A DNA stretch of 64,000 nucleotides from Methylobacterium terrae (GCF_003173755.1 NZ_CP029553.1:5832001-5896000), one strand, 5' to 3'. Shown: positions 44,601-53,254, numbered from the stretch's first letter. Translations and numbers: made by a program. The notes: generated from the sequence alone by a model not told the origin.

Positions 44601-45092
44601 ATGCGCTCCGCGCTCGCCCTCACGCTGCTCGCGCTCACGGCCGCGATCCCGGCCATCGCCCCGGCCGCCGCCCAGCCGGCCCCGAAGGGCCCGAAGCCAC
44701 CGCCGCCGCCGAAGGAGGCCCCCCAGCCCGACCCGAAATCCGACCCGACCGCCGCGATGCTGTTTCCCTGCCGCACCCCGGAGGAGACCTGCTACGTCGG
44801 CGTGGTCAGGGACGGCAAGGTCACGGTGCTGTTCACCAACGACCGCAAGGCCGACGCGATCGCCGGCAAGCCGATGGCCGTCTCCGGCGACGGGATCGAC
44901 CTGGCGAAGACCGAGAACCGGACCGTGATGCTGGTCGGCAGCTACGACCCGAAGGACGGCCTGACCAGGGCCGAGGTCGTCGACGTCGCGAGCCCGCTCG
45001 TCGCCTTCGCGCTGAAATCCACCATCGGCGGCGGCGAGCCCGACGAGGGCGCCGACGAGCCGCCCCCGCCGCCGGCCCCGCGCAGGAAGTGA
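44601..45092 (+). CDS. Secreted hypothetical protein
   Basis: 163 residues. A signal peptide (MRSALALTLLALTAAIPAIAPAAA) is followed by a proline/lysine-rich linker (PKGPKPPPPPKEAP) and a domain of about 90 residues with CRTPEETCYVGVVRDGKVTVLF. Two cysteines (about residues 56 and 63) may form a disulphide. The tail is again proline-rich. No family was recognised. GGAG lies ten bases before the ATG. The gene stands 89 bases after the peptide transporter operon and is followed by a terminator-like palindrome. Confidence 0.7.
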   Translation: MRSALALTLLALTAAIPAIAPAAAQPAPKGPKPPPPPKEAPQPDPKSDPTAAMLFPCRTPEETCYVGVVRDGKVTVLFTNDRKADAIAGKPMAVSGDGIDLAKTENRTVMLVGSYDPKDGLTRAEVVDVASPLVAFALKSTIGGGEPDEGADEPPPPPAPRRK

Positions 45093-45103
45093 GGCGCCGC
45101 TCC

Positions 45104-45131
45104 AACCCTCCCCCGCAGAAGGGGGAGGGTT
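45104..45131. repeat. Palindromic terminator/REP-like element
   Basis: AACCCTCCCCC (45104-45114) pairs perfectly with GGGGGAGGGTT (45121-45131) around GCAGAA. It sits 11 bases after the stop of the secreted hypothetical gene and could serve as its terminator, though the T-run is minimal. Confidence 0.6.
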
Positions 45132-45336
45132 CATGCCACCCGCGCCCGACGCCGACATCGCGGTTGATGTACTAAAACATTAGTGCTTCAATGCGCGCGT
45201 CACGAAGGCCGCCGCGTGCGCGGCCGCGGAGCGGCGAAGCCGTCCGGTGCGGTGGGGAGGATTCGGGTTCGGGGGCGCAGCCTCCCGGCGGTCCTTCCCG
45301 GCGTCCGCGGCCTCTCGCCCCGACCGGAGAGCCCCG

Positions 45337-46053
45337 ATGCCCCTGAGCCCCGAGACCCGCGCGACGCTGAAGACCGTCAGCACCGCCACCCTGGCCACCG
45401 CCCTGTTCAAGCGCGGCCTGCGCAACCAGTTCATCCAGGACGTGCGCCCCCTCAACCCGCAGGCCGGGACGATGGTCGGCGAGGCCTACACCCTGCGCTA
45501 CATCCCGGCCCGGGAGGACCTGAACACGCTGGCGGTCTTCCGCGACCCCGCGCACCCGCAGCGCGTCGCCGTCGACCAGTGCCCGGAGGGCGCGGTGCTG
45601 GTGATGGACAGCCGCAAGAACCCGCGCGCGGCCTCCGCCGGCGCGATCCTGGTGACCCGGCTGATGATGCGGGGCGCGGCGGGCGTCGTCACCGACGGCG
45701 GCTTTCGCGATTCGCCCGAGATCGGCGCCCTGCCCTTCCCGGCCTACCACAACCGGCCGTCGGCCCCGACCAACCTGACCCTGCACCAGGCGCTCGACAT
45801 CAACGTGCCGATCGGCTGCGGCGACGTCGCGGTCTTCCCGGGCGACGTGGTGGTGGGCGACGGCGAGGGCGTGATCGTCATCCCGGCGGAGATCGCCGAC
45901 GAGGTCGCCGCGGAGGCGGCCGAGATGACGGTGTTCGAGGATTTCGTGCTGGAGGAGGTCCGGAACGGCCGCGGCGTCGTCGGCCTCTACCCGCTCATCG
46001 ACGAGCAGGCCAAGGCCGACTTCGCGGCCTGGCGCCAGAAGACCGGGCGCTAG
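45337..46053 (+). CDS. RraA-like / HMG-type aldolase family protein
   Basis: 238 residues. The RraA fold signature appears as GVVTDGGFRDSPEI and PIGCGDVAVFPGDVVVGDGEGVIVIP. This family contains the RNase E inhibitor RraA and metal-dependent 4-carboxy-4-hydroxy-2-oxoadipate / 4-hydroxy-4-methyl-2-oxoglutarate aldolases. The R-D pair in GGFRD is shared by the aldolases, and the length (about 50 residues more than E. coli RraA) also fits a metabolic role better. The ATG at 45337 has GGAGAG five bases upstream. The gene is isolated, with no pathway neighbours to fix the substrate. Confidence 0.85.
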   Translation: MPLSPETRATLKTVSTATLATALFKRGLRNQFIQDVRPLNPQAGTMVGEAYTLRYIPAREDLNTLAVFRDPAHPQRVAVDQCPEGAVLVMDSRKNPRAASAGAILVTRLMMRGAAGVVTDGGFRDSPEIGALPFPAYHNRPSAPTNLTLHQALDINVPIGCGDVAVFPGDVVVGDGEGVIVIPAEIADEVAAEAAEMTVFEDFVLEEVRNGRGVVGLYPLIDEQAKADFAAWRQKTGR

Positions 46054-46063
46054 GGACGCGCGC

Positions 46064-46279
46064 CTAGAGCATCATCCCGACCATCACCACCGCCACCAGG
46101 GTGGCGGTGGCGCCGAGCGCGGCCGCCCACAGGCCGGCCTCGGCGGTGGTGCCGGGGCGGGCATTGTCGTTGGCCGCCGGCGGCAGGGTGCTGGGAAAGC
46201 GGCGCCACTTGCGCAGGTGCGACGGCGCCGTGGCGATCAGGTGTGGCAGGGGAGCGACGGCGTTGTGGCGGCACGACAT
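46064..46279 (-). CDS. Small membrane-anchored protein, 71 aa
   Basis: 71 residues from ATG 46279, with CAGGAG nine bases upstream. After a basic, proline-containing region (HLRKWRRFPSTLPP) a C-terminal hydrophobic segment LWAAALGATATLVAVVMVGMML forms one membrane span, giving a tail-anchored topology. No family is recognised. It converges with the RraA-like gene, leaving ten bases between stops. Third-position G/C bias and the ribosome-binding site support it. Confidence 0.6.
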   Translation of the reverse strand: MSCRHNAVAPLPHLIATAPSHLRKWRRFPSTLPPAANDNARPGTTAEAGLWAAALGATATLVAVVMVGMML

Positions 46280-46448
46280 GGACTTGCGCTCCTGAGGGAC
46301 GCCCGCGCTTGAGTGGCCGTCCTGTGCCCGGCCGCGGAACCGTTGCGGCAGGGCCCGATCAGAGAACGCCGATCCCGGCCCGACGATCCGTCCCTGCCGC
46401 AAATTCCCGCCGGCCTGTCTTAAAGGAACTTGCCGGCGCAGGGTCACG

Positions 46449-47165
46449 TCAGAACAGCGAGTTGCCGTTCGAGTAGCGGTCGGCCAGGCGGTCCGCCTCG
46501 CCGGCATCGTCGCGCAGCATCGGCTTCGCCTCGTTGGCGAAGGTGCGCCCGGCATTGCTGTCGCCGAAGCGCGAGTAGGTGTCGTAGAGCTGCACCGTGT
46601 CGCCCTGCGCCCGGGCCTGGTCGGCGGTGTAGAGCGCGTCGAAGCGCTTGCCGCCCTGGGCCGCCTGCAGACGCGCCAGGCGCTGCTCGCGCGCGGGGTC
46701 GAGGGCGACGCGGCGGCCCGGCGTGGCCGGATCGGTGTCGACGAGCGAGCGGCCGAAGGCGGGCTGGCCCTGGAGCACGTTGCCGACGACCGCGATCGGT
46801 GCGGTGGCGATGGCGAGCGGCGCGGTCAGCAGGTTGCCTGCGCCGAGGAGGCCGCCGGAATCGCCCACCACGGTGCCGGAGGCGCTGAGCGAGGTGCCGC
46901 GCGGCAGGAGCGCGTCGGTGGTGGCCCGGCGGTTGACGATCGTCTGCTCGGCGTAGTCGCGCACGGCGGGGTTGCGCGACTTCTGCAGCGCGATGCGGCT
47001 CGCCTCGATGGTGTAGGCGTCGCTGCGCAGGGCCTCGGCCCGGAACGCGTCGGTCGATTCGGCCGCCGGACGATCGGTCGGGAAGATCACCAGGTTCTGA
47101 GCCGCCGCCGGCATGATACCGGCGAACGTGAATCCGACGACGGCCAGAAGAGCAGTACGAGACAT
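46449..47165 (-). CDS. DUF4142-type exported protein
   Basis: 238 residues. A signal peptide (MSRTALLAVVGFTFAGIMPAAA) is followed by a ferritin-like DUF4142 region: ALRSDAYTIEASRIALQKSRNPAVRDYAEQTIVNR and later QLYDTYSRFGDSN. In this family the helices are paired, and the sequence RNPAVRDYAEQ is the usual SxDxxVRxFAxxM-type element. The central loop (residues 95-135) is Gly/Ala-rich and longer than usual. Function in the family is unknown; members are often stress-related. It is a single gene with no partner. Confidence 0.78.
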   Translation of the reverse strand: MSRTALLAVVGFTFAGIMPAAAQNLVIFPTDRPAAESTDAFRAEALRSDAYTIEASRIALQKSRNPAVRDYAEQTIVNRRATTDALLPRGTSLSASGTVVGDSGGLLGAGNLLTAPLAIATAPIAVVGNVLQGQPAFGRSLVDTDPATPGRRVALDPAREQRLARLQAAQGGKRFDALYTADQARAQGDTVQLYDTYSRFGDSNAGRTFANEAKPMLRDDAGEADRLADRYSNGNSLF

Positions 47166-47288
47166 TGTGCGAGATCCATCAGACTATAGCCTCGCCGCGC
47201 TCCGATGTGCGCTGCGCGAGGCTCGACGCCCCTTCGGCTCCACAACCTTTCCCTTGCGCGGAAGTTCCGCAGGTGGAACCTGTCTCCG

Positions 47289-48401
47289 TTAGGGCCTGTC
47301 CGCCGGGTCGCGCTCCCGGTCGAGGAGCGCGCGCTTGCGCGCGACGCCCCAGCGATAGCCCGACAGGCTGCCGTCGCCGCGCACCACCCGGTGGCACGGC
47401 ACCGCCACCGCGATCGGGTTGGCGCCGCAGGCGAGCGCGACGGCGCGGGCCGCCGCCGGCGCGCCGATCGCCCGCGCGACCTCGGCGTAGGTCGCGGTGC
47501 GCCCCGGCGGGATCGCCCGCAGGGCCTGCCACACCCGCTGCTGGAAGGCGGTGCCGCCGATGTCGAGGGGCAGGCCCGGCGCCGTCCCGGGGGCCTCGAC
47601 GAGGCCGATCACCTGGCCCACCACCGCCTCGAACCCTGGATCGCCCCCGGTCAGCGCCGCCTTCGGGAACCGGTCCTGGAGGTCGCGCAGGAGGGCGTCG
47701 GGATCGTCCCCGAGCAGGATCGCGCACACGCCCCGGTCGGTCGCCGCCACCAGGACGTGGCCGAGCGAGCAGGCGCCGACGGCGAAGCGGATCGCCGCGC
47801 CCTCCCCGCCCCGCCGGTAGGCCGTGGGCGTCATGCCGAGCCGTCCCGGCGCCGCGGCGTAGAACCGGCTCGCCGCGCCGTAGCCGGCCCCGTAGATCGC
47901 CTCGGTGACCGTCCCGGCCTGCCGCAATTCCTCCGCCGCGCGCGTCGCCCGCCGGCCCTCGCCGTAGGCTCGCGGCGTCACGCCGGTGACCTGCTTGAAC
48001 ACCCGGTGGAAGTGGTAGGGGCTCAAGGACGCCGACGCCGCGAGGTCGGCGAGCGCCGGCGGGGTCTCGGCCGCCTCGATCGTCCGGCAGGCCCGGGCCA
48101 CCGCCTCGGCCTGGCGCTCGGCCAGGCTCGCCTCGTTCGGCCGGCAGCGCCGGCAGGGCCGGAACCCCGCATCCTCCGCCGCCGCGCAGGTCGGGTGGAA
48201 GCTGATGTTCTCACGCAGGGCCGGCCGGGCGGCGCAGCTCGGCCGGCAATAGATGCCGGTGGTGCGCACCGCGTAGACGAACTGTCCGTCCGCGCTCCGG
48301 TCGCGGCGGGCGACGGCCGAGAAGCGCGCGGCGTCGTCGAGCGGCGGGACGGCGGGCTCGTCGATGCGGCGCGCCGCGAGGTCGGGATCCGGGTTGCGCA
48401 T
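47289..48401 (-). CDS. ada: Ada-type methylated-DNA repair protein and transcriptional regulator
   Basis: 370 residues with the full three-part Ada layout. The N-terminal zinc domain has FVYAVRTTGIYCRPSCAARPALRENISF and FRPCRRCRPNEA, supplying the four cysteines, one of which accepts methyl groups from phosphotriesters. An AraC-type helix-turn-helix follows (PPALADLAASASLSPYHFHRVFK). The C-terminal O6-methylguanine-DNA methyltransferase has the acceptor motif PCHRVV and FQQRVWQALRAIPPG. Methylated Ada normally activates its own gene and other repair genes. The ATG at 48401 is unambiguous. No alkB or alkA is adjacent. Confidence 0.95.
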   Translation of the reverse strand: MRNPDPDLAARRIDEPAVPPLDDAARFSAVARRDRSADGQFVYAVRTTGIYCRPSCAARPALRENISFHPTCAAAEDAGFRPCRRCRPNEASLAERQAEAVARACRTIEAAETPPALADLAASASLSPYHFHRVFKQVTGVTPRAYGEGRRATRAAEELRQAGTVTEAIYGAGYGAASRFYAAAPGRLGMTPTAYRRGGEGAAIRFAVGACSLGHVLVAATDRGVCAILLGDDPDALLRDLQDRFPKAALTGGDPGFEAVVGQVIGLVEAPGTAPGLPLDIGGTAFQQRVWQALRAIPPGRTATYAEVARAIGAPAAARAVALACGANPIAVAVPCHRVVRGDGSLSGYRWGVARKRALLDRERDPADRP

Positions 48402-48580
48402 GGTCGTCCTTGCCTCCCTGTCCGGGCGATGGCGCCATCCTCGCCCGCCGTCCCGCGCGTCGCATCCCGGCGCTTGCTGCCGAATTCCGGGTTGCGGCTT
48501 GCCGCAGGTTTACTCCGGACGCGGTTTCGCCGTCGCCCCCCGAAACCCGGCAAGCGGCGGGATGTTGGGCACATGTCGGG

Positions 48581-48700
48581 CGGCCCCGGAGCCGCTCCGG
48601 TGCACCCGCCGGCTCCCACTCCTCCCCTGCCGGCGCGGGGCTCGTCTCTCGGATCTCCTCCACTTCCCCGCTGCCGAGGCCCTCGGCAGCGGGGTCTTTC
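48581..48700 (+). ncRNA. Candidate anti-Shine-Dalgarno sRNA (alpha-r14-like layout)
   Basis: Between ada and the exonuclease gene, no reading frame is credible, but structure is dense. CCGGAG-CCG-CTCCGG forms a hairpin at 48586-48600. GCCGGC (48608-48613) and GCCGGC (48629-48634) present CTCCTCC in a 15-base loop. A second CTCCTCC is unpaired at 48655-48661. A 13-bp perfect hairpin then TCTTTC ends it at 48700. Anti-ribosome-binding-site loops plus a strong terminator match alphaproteobacterial trans-acting sRNAs. No convincing promoter was found, so the 5' end is a guess. Confidence 0.5.
48666..48700 (+). terminator. Intrinsic terminator, 13-bp perfect stem
   Basis: CCCCGCTGCCGAG (48666-48678) pairs perfectly with CTCGGCAGCGGGG (48682-48694) around GCC and is followed by TCTTTC. 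Nothing protein-coding on the plus strand ends here, which points to a non-coding transcript. Confidence 0.75.
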
Positions 48701-48854
48701 GTGCGCCGGGTCCGCCTTCGCCGGCTCGCGAATGCGGTGGAGCGTGGCGCCGGGGCTCTTGGCCCGGCGGCGGCCCCGGGGGTAAGCCGGAGCCTTGAAG
48801 CGACGACACGCGCCGCCCCCCGCGCGGCCGTCCGTGCCCGAGGTGAGACGCCGC

Positions 48855-49748
48855 GTGACCGACGCGCTCGACGACATCGCCGCCATCCTGGAGCGCACCG
48901 GCGATTACCGGGTGCTGCGCCGGCTCGGGCCCTTCGTGCCCCCGGCCGAGGAGCCCGCCGAGCCGACCTTCGTCGGGCTGATCCTCGACACCGAGACCAC
49001 CGGCATCGACGTCACCGCCGACGAGGTGATCGAGCTCGGCATCGTCAAGTTCGAGTACGGCGCCAGCGGCCGGATCTACCGGGTGCTGGAGCGCTTCAAC
49101 CAGCTCCACCAGCCCTCCATCCCGATCCCCGAGGCGGTGGTGCGCCTCACCGGCATCACCGACGCCGACGTCGCCGGGCAGCGCATCGACGACGCGGCGG
49201 TCGAGGCCCTCGCCGCCGAGGCCCGGGTGATCATCGCCCACAACGCCCGCTTCGACCGCCAGATGTGCGAGCGCCGCTGGCCGATCTTCGTCTCGCGCAA
49301 CTGGGCCTGCTCCTGCCACCAGATCCCCTGGCGGGCGGAGGGGCACGAGGGGATGCGGCTCGGCCACCTGCTCGCCGATCACGGCCACTTCCACAACGGC
49401 CACCGGGCGATCGACGATTGCGAGGCGCTGCTCGCCGTCCTTGCCCGGCCGCTGCGGCTCTCGGGGCGCCTCGCCCTCGCCGCCCTCCTCGAGGCGGCCC
49501 GGCGCCCGACCGTGCGGCTCTGGGCCTCCGACGCGCCGATCGCCCTCAAGGACCGCCTCAAGGACCGCAACTACCGCTGGTCGCCCCGGCGCCGCTGCTG
49601 GTACGTCGACCTCGACGAGGAGCAGATCGAGATCGAGCGCACCTTCCTGTCGCGGGAGATCTACCGCGGCACCCTGCCCTCCGGCCTGCCGGCCGACCGC
49701 TTCACGGCGCGCGACCGGTTCTCGACGCGGGCCGACCCGGAGGCGTAG
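48855..49748 (+). CDS. DnaQ-like DEDDh 3'-5' exonuclease
   Basis: 297 residues. The exonuclease motifs are LILDTETTGID (ExoI, D and E), VIIAHNARFDRQM (ExoII, N and D) and HNGHRAIDDCEALLAVL (ExoIII, H and D). These are the metal-binding residues of the DEDDh family, as in the proofreading subunit of DNA polymerase III. The C-terminal 100 residues (RPTVRLWASDAPIALKDRLKDRNYRWSPRRRCWYVDL) are an extra domain not present in DnaQ itself, so this is a standalone repair or processing nuclease. A GTG at 48855, seven bases after GAGGTGAG, is preferred. A TTG at 48795 would add 20 Arg/Pro-rich residues. Confidence 0.88.
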   Translation: MTDALDDIAAILERTGDYRVLRRLGPFVPPAEEPAEPTFVGLILDTETTGIDVTADEVIELGIVKFEYGASGRIYRVLERFNQLHQPSIPIPEAVVRLTGITDADVAGQRIDDAAVEALAAEARVIIAHNARFDRQMCERRWPIFVSRNWACSCHQIPWRAEGHEGMRLGHLLADHGHFHNGHRAIDDCEALLAVLARPLRLSGRLALAALLEAARRPTVRLWASDAPIALKDRLKDRNYRWSPRRRCWYVDLDEEQIEIERTFLSREIYRGTLPSGLPADRFTARDRFSTRADPEA

Positions 49749-49967
49749 GCGGGGCGGCCGAGGGGACGCGCTCGGGGGCGCCCGCTATCCATGGCGGACG
49801 CGATGATGAACGAAGTCTTTTCTCAGAGATCCGAAATCACGCCGATCGCATCAACCCGGCGATCATCCTGCCGCGCGAAGCATCGTCCGTCCCCGCTCCG
49901 ATTAAGACTTGCGCCGCCCGCCGCGGCGTAGCCTGCGGCGAGATCACAGCAGCGCAGGCCGCAGACG

Positions 49968-51491
49968 ATGTCCCTGGCGAGTCCTTCCCTACCCAGTCGC
50001 GTCGCGCCCGGACGCGACGACGCGGCGGCCATCCCGGGGCGCGACGAGGGCCCGCTGGTGCCCCTCGTGGTCGACCTCGACGGCACGCTCCTGCGCACCG
50101 ACCTCCTGCTCGAGGGCGTGGTGGCGATCCTGCGCCGCAACGTCCTGATGCTGTTCGCGATGCTGGCCTGGCTGCCCCGCGGACGGGCCCACTTCAAGCG
50201 CCGGGTGGCCGAGCACGCCGCCCTCGACTTCGCCACCCTGCCGGCGAACGAGGAGCTGCTCGCCTATATCGAGCTGCAGAAGACGCTCGGGCGCGAGATC
50301 GTGCTCGCCACCGCGGCCGACGAACTGATGGCCCGCCGGATCGTCGAGCGCTTCCCCCTGTTCGACCGCGCCGTGTCGAGCGACGGGCTCGTCAACCTGA
50401 AGGGGGAGGTCAAGGCCAGGCGCCTCGCCGCCCTGTTCCCGCGCGGGTTCGACTACGCCGGCAACGCCGCGGTCGACCTGCCGATCTGGGCGCGCGCCGA
50501 GCGGGTGATCCTGGTCGAGACCCCGGCGAGCGTCGCCCGCGCCGCGCGGGCCGGCGGGCGCCCGATCGAGGAATTCGCCGCCGCGCCGCGCCTGCGGGCG
50601 CTCGCCAAGGGCTTGCGCCTGCACCAATGGGCCAAGAACGGCCTCGTCTTCGTGCCGCTGGTGCTCGGCGGGCTCGCGGGCAGCGCCGGTGCCTGGGCCG
50701 AGGCCGGGCTCGCCTTCCTGGCGCTCGGCCTCGTCGCCTCGGCGAGCTACCTCCTCAACGACCTGTGGGACCTGCCGCACGACCGGGCGCACTGGTCGAA
50801 GCGCCACCGGCCGCTCGCGAGCGGGCGGCTGCCCCTGGCGACCGGCCTCGCCGCGACGGTAGGCGGGCTGACCTCGGGCCTCGCCCTCGCGGCGCTGGCC
50901 GGCCCGGCGGTGCTCGCCGCGGTGCTGGCCTACCTCGCCGTGACGCTTGCCTACTCGTTCTCGCTCAAGCGCGTGCCGATGCTCGACGCGCTGATCCTCG
51001 GCGGCCTGTTCACCCTGCGCCTCGTCATCGGGGTCGCGGCGGTGGGCGTGGCCTGGTCGCCCTGGCTCCTCACCTTCTCGATGTTCCTGTTCACCTCGCT
51101 CTCCTTCGCCAAGCGCCACACCGAGCTGCGCGGGGCGGTCAGGCGCGGGCGCACCGGCCAGCTCTCGGGCCGCGGCTACCGCCCGGCCGACGAGCCGGTG
51201 GTGCTCGCCTTCGGGATCGCGGCGGGGCTTGCCAGCATCGTGATCTTCATCCTCTACCTCGCCAACGAGGCGTTCCGGCACGCGGTGCTCTCCGCGCCGC
51301 TGGCGCTCTGGGCCTTCCCGCTGGTGCTGGTGCTGTTCATGGGCCGGATCTGGCTGCTCGCGGGCCGCGACGAGCTCAACGACGATCCCGTCGCCTTCGC
51401 GGTCAGGGACCGGCCGTCCCTGAGCCTCGCGGCGGTCGCCGGCCTCGCCTTCGCGGTCGCGGCCTTCGGGCTGCCGGGCTGGGGCTACTGA
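49968..51491 (+). CDS. UbiA-family prenyltransferase with N-terminal HAD phosphatase-like domain
   Basis: 507 residues. Residues 30-210 form a haloacid-dehalogenase-like domain: VVDLDGTLLRTDLLLEG (nucleophile Asp motif) and later FDYAGNAAVDLPIWARA. The C-terminal part is a UbiA prenyltransferase with about eight spans: LHQWAKNGLVFVPL, then LLNDLWDLPHDRAHWSKRHRPLASGRL, a diphosphate-binding Asp-rich motif (NDLWDLPHD), and a second loop. This fusion is widespread and resembles decaprenyl-phosphate phosphoribose synthases such as mycobacterial Rv3806c, although the HAD part is extra. It is followed with a one-base overlap by gtrA, suggesting work on polyprenyl-linked sugars. Confidence 0.88.
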   Translation: MSLASPSLPSRVAPGRDDAAAIPGRDEGPLVPLVVDLDGTLLRTDLLLEGVVAILRRNVLMLFAMLAWLPRGRAHFKRRVAEHAALDFATLPANEELLAYIELQKTLGREIVLATAADELMARRIVERFPLFDRAVSSDGLVNLKGEVKARRLAALFPRGFDYAGNAAVDLPIWARAERVILVETPASVARAARAGGRPIEEFAAAPRLRALAKGLRLHQWAKNGLVFVPLVLGGLAGSAGAWAEAGLAFLALGLVASASYLLNDLWDLPHDRAHWSKRHRPLASGRLPLATGLAATVGGLTSGLALAALAGPAVLAAVLAYLAVTLAYSFSLKRVPMLDALILGGLFTLRLVIGVAAVGVAWSPWLLTFSMFLFTSLSFAKRHTELRGAVRRGRTGQLSGRGYRPADEPVVLAFGIAAGLASIVIFILYLANEAFRHAVLSAPLALWAFPLVLVLFMGRIWLLAGRDELNDDPVAFAVRDRPSLSLAAVAGLAFAVAAFGLPGWGY

Positions 51492-51910
51492 TGTCGCCGC
51501 AGGTCGTCCGCTTCCTGATCGCCGGCGGCTCGGCCGCCGCGGTCAACTGGCTGTCGCGCATCGCCCTGTCGCTGGTGATGCCCTACGTCGCCGCGATGCT
51601 CGTCGCCTACGGGATCGGCATGGCGGCGGGGTTCTGGCTCTACCGGACCTTCGTGTTCCGGGGCGCCGGCACCGGCCGGCTGTCGCGACAGGTCGCGGTC
51701 TTCGTCGCCGTCAACGCCGTCGGGGCCGGCGTGGTGCTGGGGGTGAGCGCGGCCCTCGTCGCGGTCCTCGCCGCCCTGGTGCCGGCCGTGCCGGTGCCGG
51801 TGGCCGAGGCGCTCGGGCACGGCGCCGGCATCGCGGTCGGCGCGGTCTCGAACTATTTCGGCCACCAGATCCTGACCTTCGGGGTGCGGCGCACCCAGGT
51901 CGAAGCCTGA
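51491..51910 (+). CDS. GtrA-family membrane protein
   Basis: 139 residues with four membrane spans, starting MSPQVVRFLIAGGSAAAVNWLSRIAL, the GtrA signature (FLxxGxxxxxxN). The protein ends with a fourth helix and the Phe/Gly-rich VSNYFGHQILTFG. GtrA-like flippases move polyprenyl-linked sugars across membranes. The ATG overlaps the TGA of the prenyltransferase gene by one base, so they are coupled. The final ten codons lie in the first unit of a tandem repeat. Confidence 0.88.
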   Translation: MSPQVVRFLIAGGSAAAVNWLSRIALSLVMPYVAAMLVAYGIGMAAGFWLYRTFVFRGAGTGRLSRQVAVFVAVNAVGAGVVLGVSAALVAVLAALVPAVPVPVAEALGHGAGIAVGAVSNYFGHQILTFGVRRTQVEA

Positions 51911-52025
51911 CGATCCGGGGTGCGGCGCACCCGGGGTCGAAGCCTGACGATCCGGGGTGCGGCGCACCCAAGTCGAAGCCTGGAAAATCCGGGGTGCGGC
52001 GCACCCCGGTCGAGGCATGAGTAGG
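51881..52025. repeat. 36-37 bp tandem repeat, four units, at the end of gtrA
   Basis: Units start at 51881, 51917, 51954 and 51991, each opening GGGGTGCGGCGCACCC and followed by a GTCGAAGCCTG-type segment that diverges in the last unit. Every unit contains the hairpin GGGTGC-GGC-GCACCC. Unit 1 encodes the C-terminus of GtrA and its stop. The array fills the whole gap to the convergent gene ending at 52028. Confidence 0.9.
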
Positions 52026-52027
52026 AC

Positions 52028-53254
52028 TCAGATCCGGTAGAGACTCGTCAGCAGCGTCACCGCCGCGTTGGCGAGGATGCCCCAGGTGACCAGCAGCGGC
52101 AGGGCCGCGAAGGCACGGGGCCGCTCGCCCCGCAGCATCAGCACGATCAGGATCGGCAGCCAGTCGAGGGTGTAGCGCTGGGTGGCGGTCTGGTCAGCGC
52201 CGTTCGAGTGGTAGAACAGGGTGATGCCGGCGATGATCGCGATGACGAGGGCGCCCGCCGCGAAGGCCCGGTCGAGGCGGGCGTAGAACGCCAGCAGCAG
52301 CCACGGGCTCATCACCAGCAGGCCCGAGCCCGAGCGGTCGATCCCGGTGAGCTGGGTCAGGTACGGCCCGCCGAACTCGAAGTGGATGCCCTGCAGGAAC
52401 AGGTAGAGCGCGTTGAACAGCACGTAGTCGCGCGAGAACAGTCCGACCTCGGTGATGCGCCGCCAGATGAAGCCGGCGCTGCCGGGATTGTGGATGAAGG
52501 CGTAACCGGTCTCGGTCGGGCTGCCGAAGCGGGCGTAATTGTAGGCGACGTAGGCGAGGAGCGCGATCGCCACCGGGATCCCGGCGAGCAGCACCGGGCG
52601 CATGAGCCCCCGCGCCGTCTCGCGCCACCCCTCGTGCCGCGGCAGCGCCAGGAGGAGCAGGAACAGCGGGTAGAAGATCGCCATCTGCCGGCACAGGAAG
52701 GCGAGGGCCACGAACAGCCCGGCGAGCGGCAGCGAGCGCCGGCAGATCACCGCCCACAGGCTCAAGGTGGTCATCAGGAAGCCGACCGACTGGGCGTAGA
52801 ACCACACGCCCTCCGCACGCAAGGTGACCTGGAACAGCGGGCTGGCGAAGGCGATCGCCGCGAGCAGCCAGAGCGCGTCGGGCTCCTCGACGTCGAGCGC
52901 CCGGAAGATGCGGTGCCAGGCCCACAGGCTGATGGCCCCGAGCGCCATCGCCAGCAGCACGAAGCCCTTGAAGCCCGGGAACCCGAACACGGCGACGAAG
53001 GGCAGCGCCACGAGCGCCGGCAGCGGCGGGAAGATCACGTAGGTGCGGCCCTGGAACAGGGCGCAGTCGATCTCCGGGCAGCTCTCGATCCACAGGCGTC
53101 CGTGCAGGAGCGCGTCGGCCAGCGCCCCGTGCGAGTTGAGGCCGGGATCGCGCAAGGCGCCCCGCAGGACCAGGAGGCCGAGGAGCGCGAGGGCGCCCAG
53201 CGCGGCGAGGACGGCGAGCGTCCGGTTGCGGTTGTCCTCGGAAGTGCGGTGCAT
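52028..53254 (-). CDS. Multi-spanning membrane glycosyltransferase-like protein (GT39/ArnT type)
   Basis: 408 residues with about ten or eleven hydrophobic segments. After the first span an extracytoplasmic loop follows (NSHGALADALLHGRLWIESCPEIDCALFQGRTYVIFPPLPALVALP) with acidic residues, as in polyprenyl-phosphate-sugar-dependent glycosyltransferases of the GT39/ArnT superfamily. A YNYARFGSPTETGY loop is also typical. The donor would be polyprenyl-phosphate sugar, which the neighbouring prenyltransferase and GtrA could supply and flip. Exact acceptor is unknown. It is convergent with gtrA across the tandem repeat. Confidence 0.75.
   Translation of the reverse strand: MHRTSEDNRNRTLAVLAALGALALLGLLVLRGALRDPGLNSHGALADALLHGRLWIESCPEIDCALFQGRTYVIFPPLPALVALPFVAVFGFPGFKGFVLLAMALGAISLWAWHRIFRALDVEEPDALWLLAAIAFASPLFQVTLRAEGVWFYAQSVGFLMTTLSLWAVICRRSLPLAGLFVALAFLCRQMAIFYPLFLLLLALPRHEGWRETARGLMRPVLLAGIPVAIALLAYVAYNYARFGSPTETGYAFIHNPGSAGFIWRRITEVGLFSRDYVLFNALYLFLQGIHFEFGGPYLTQLTGIDRSGSGLLVMSPWLLLAFYARLDRAFAAGALVIAIIAGITLFYHSNGADQTATQRYTLDWLPILIVLMLRGERPRAFAALPLLVTWGILANAAVTLLTSLYRI

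Noticed and set aside
51881..52025. Possible CRISPR array
   Set aside because: Units are contiguous with no unique spacers, and the first unit is part of the gtrA coding end.
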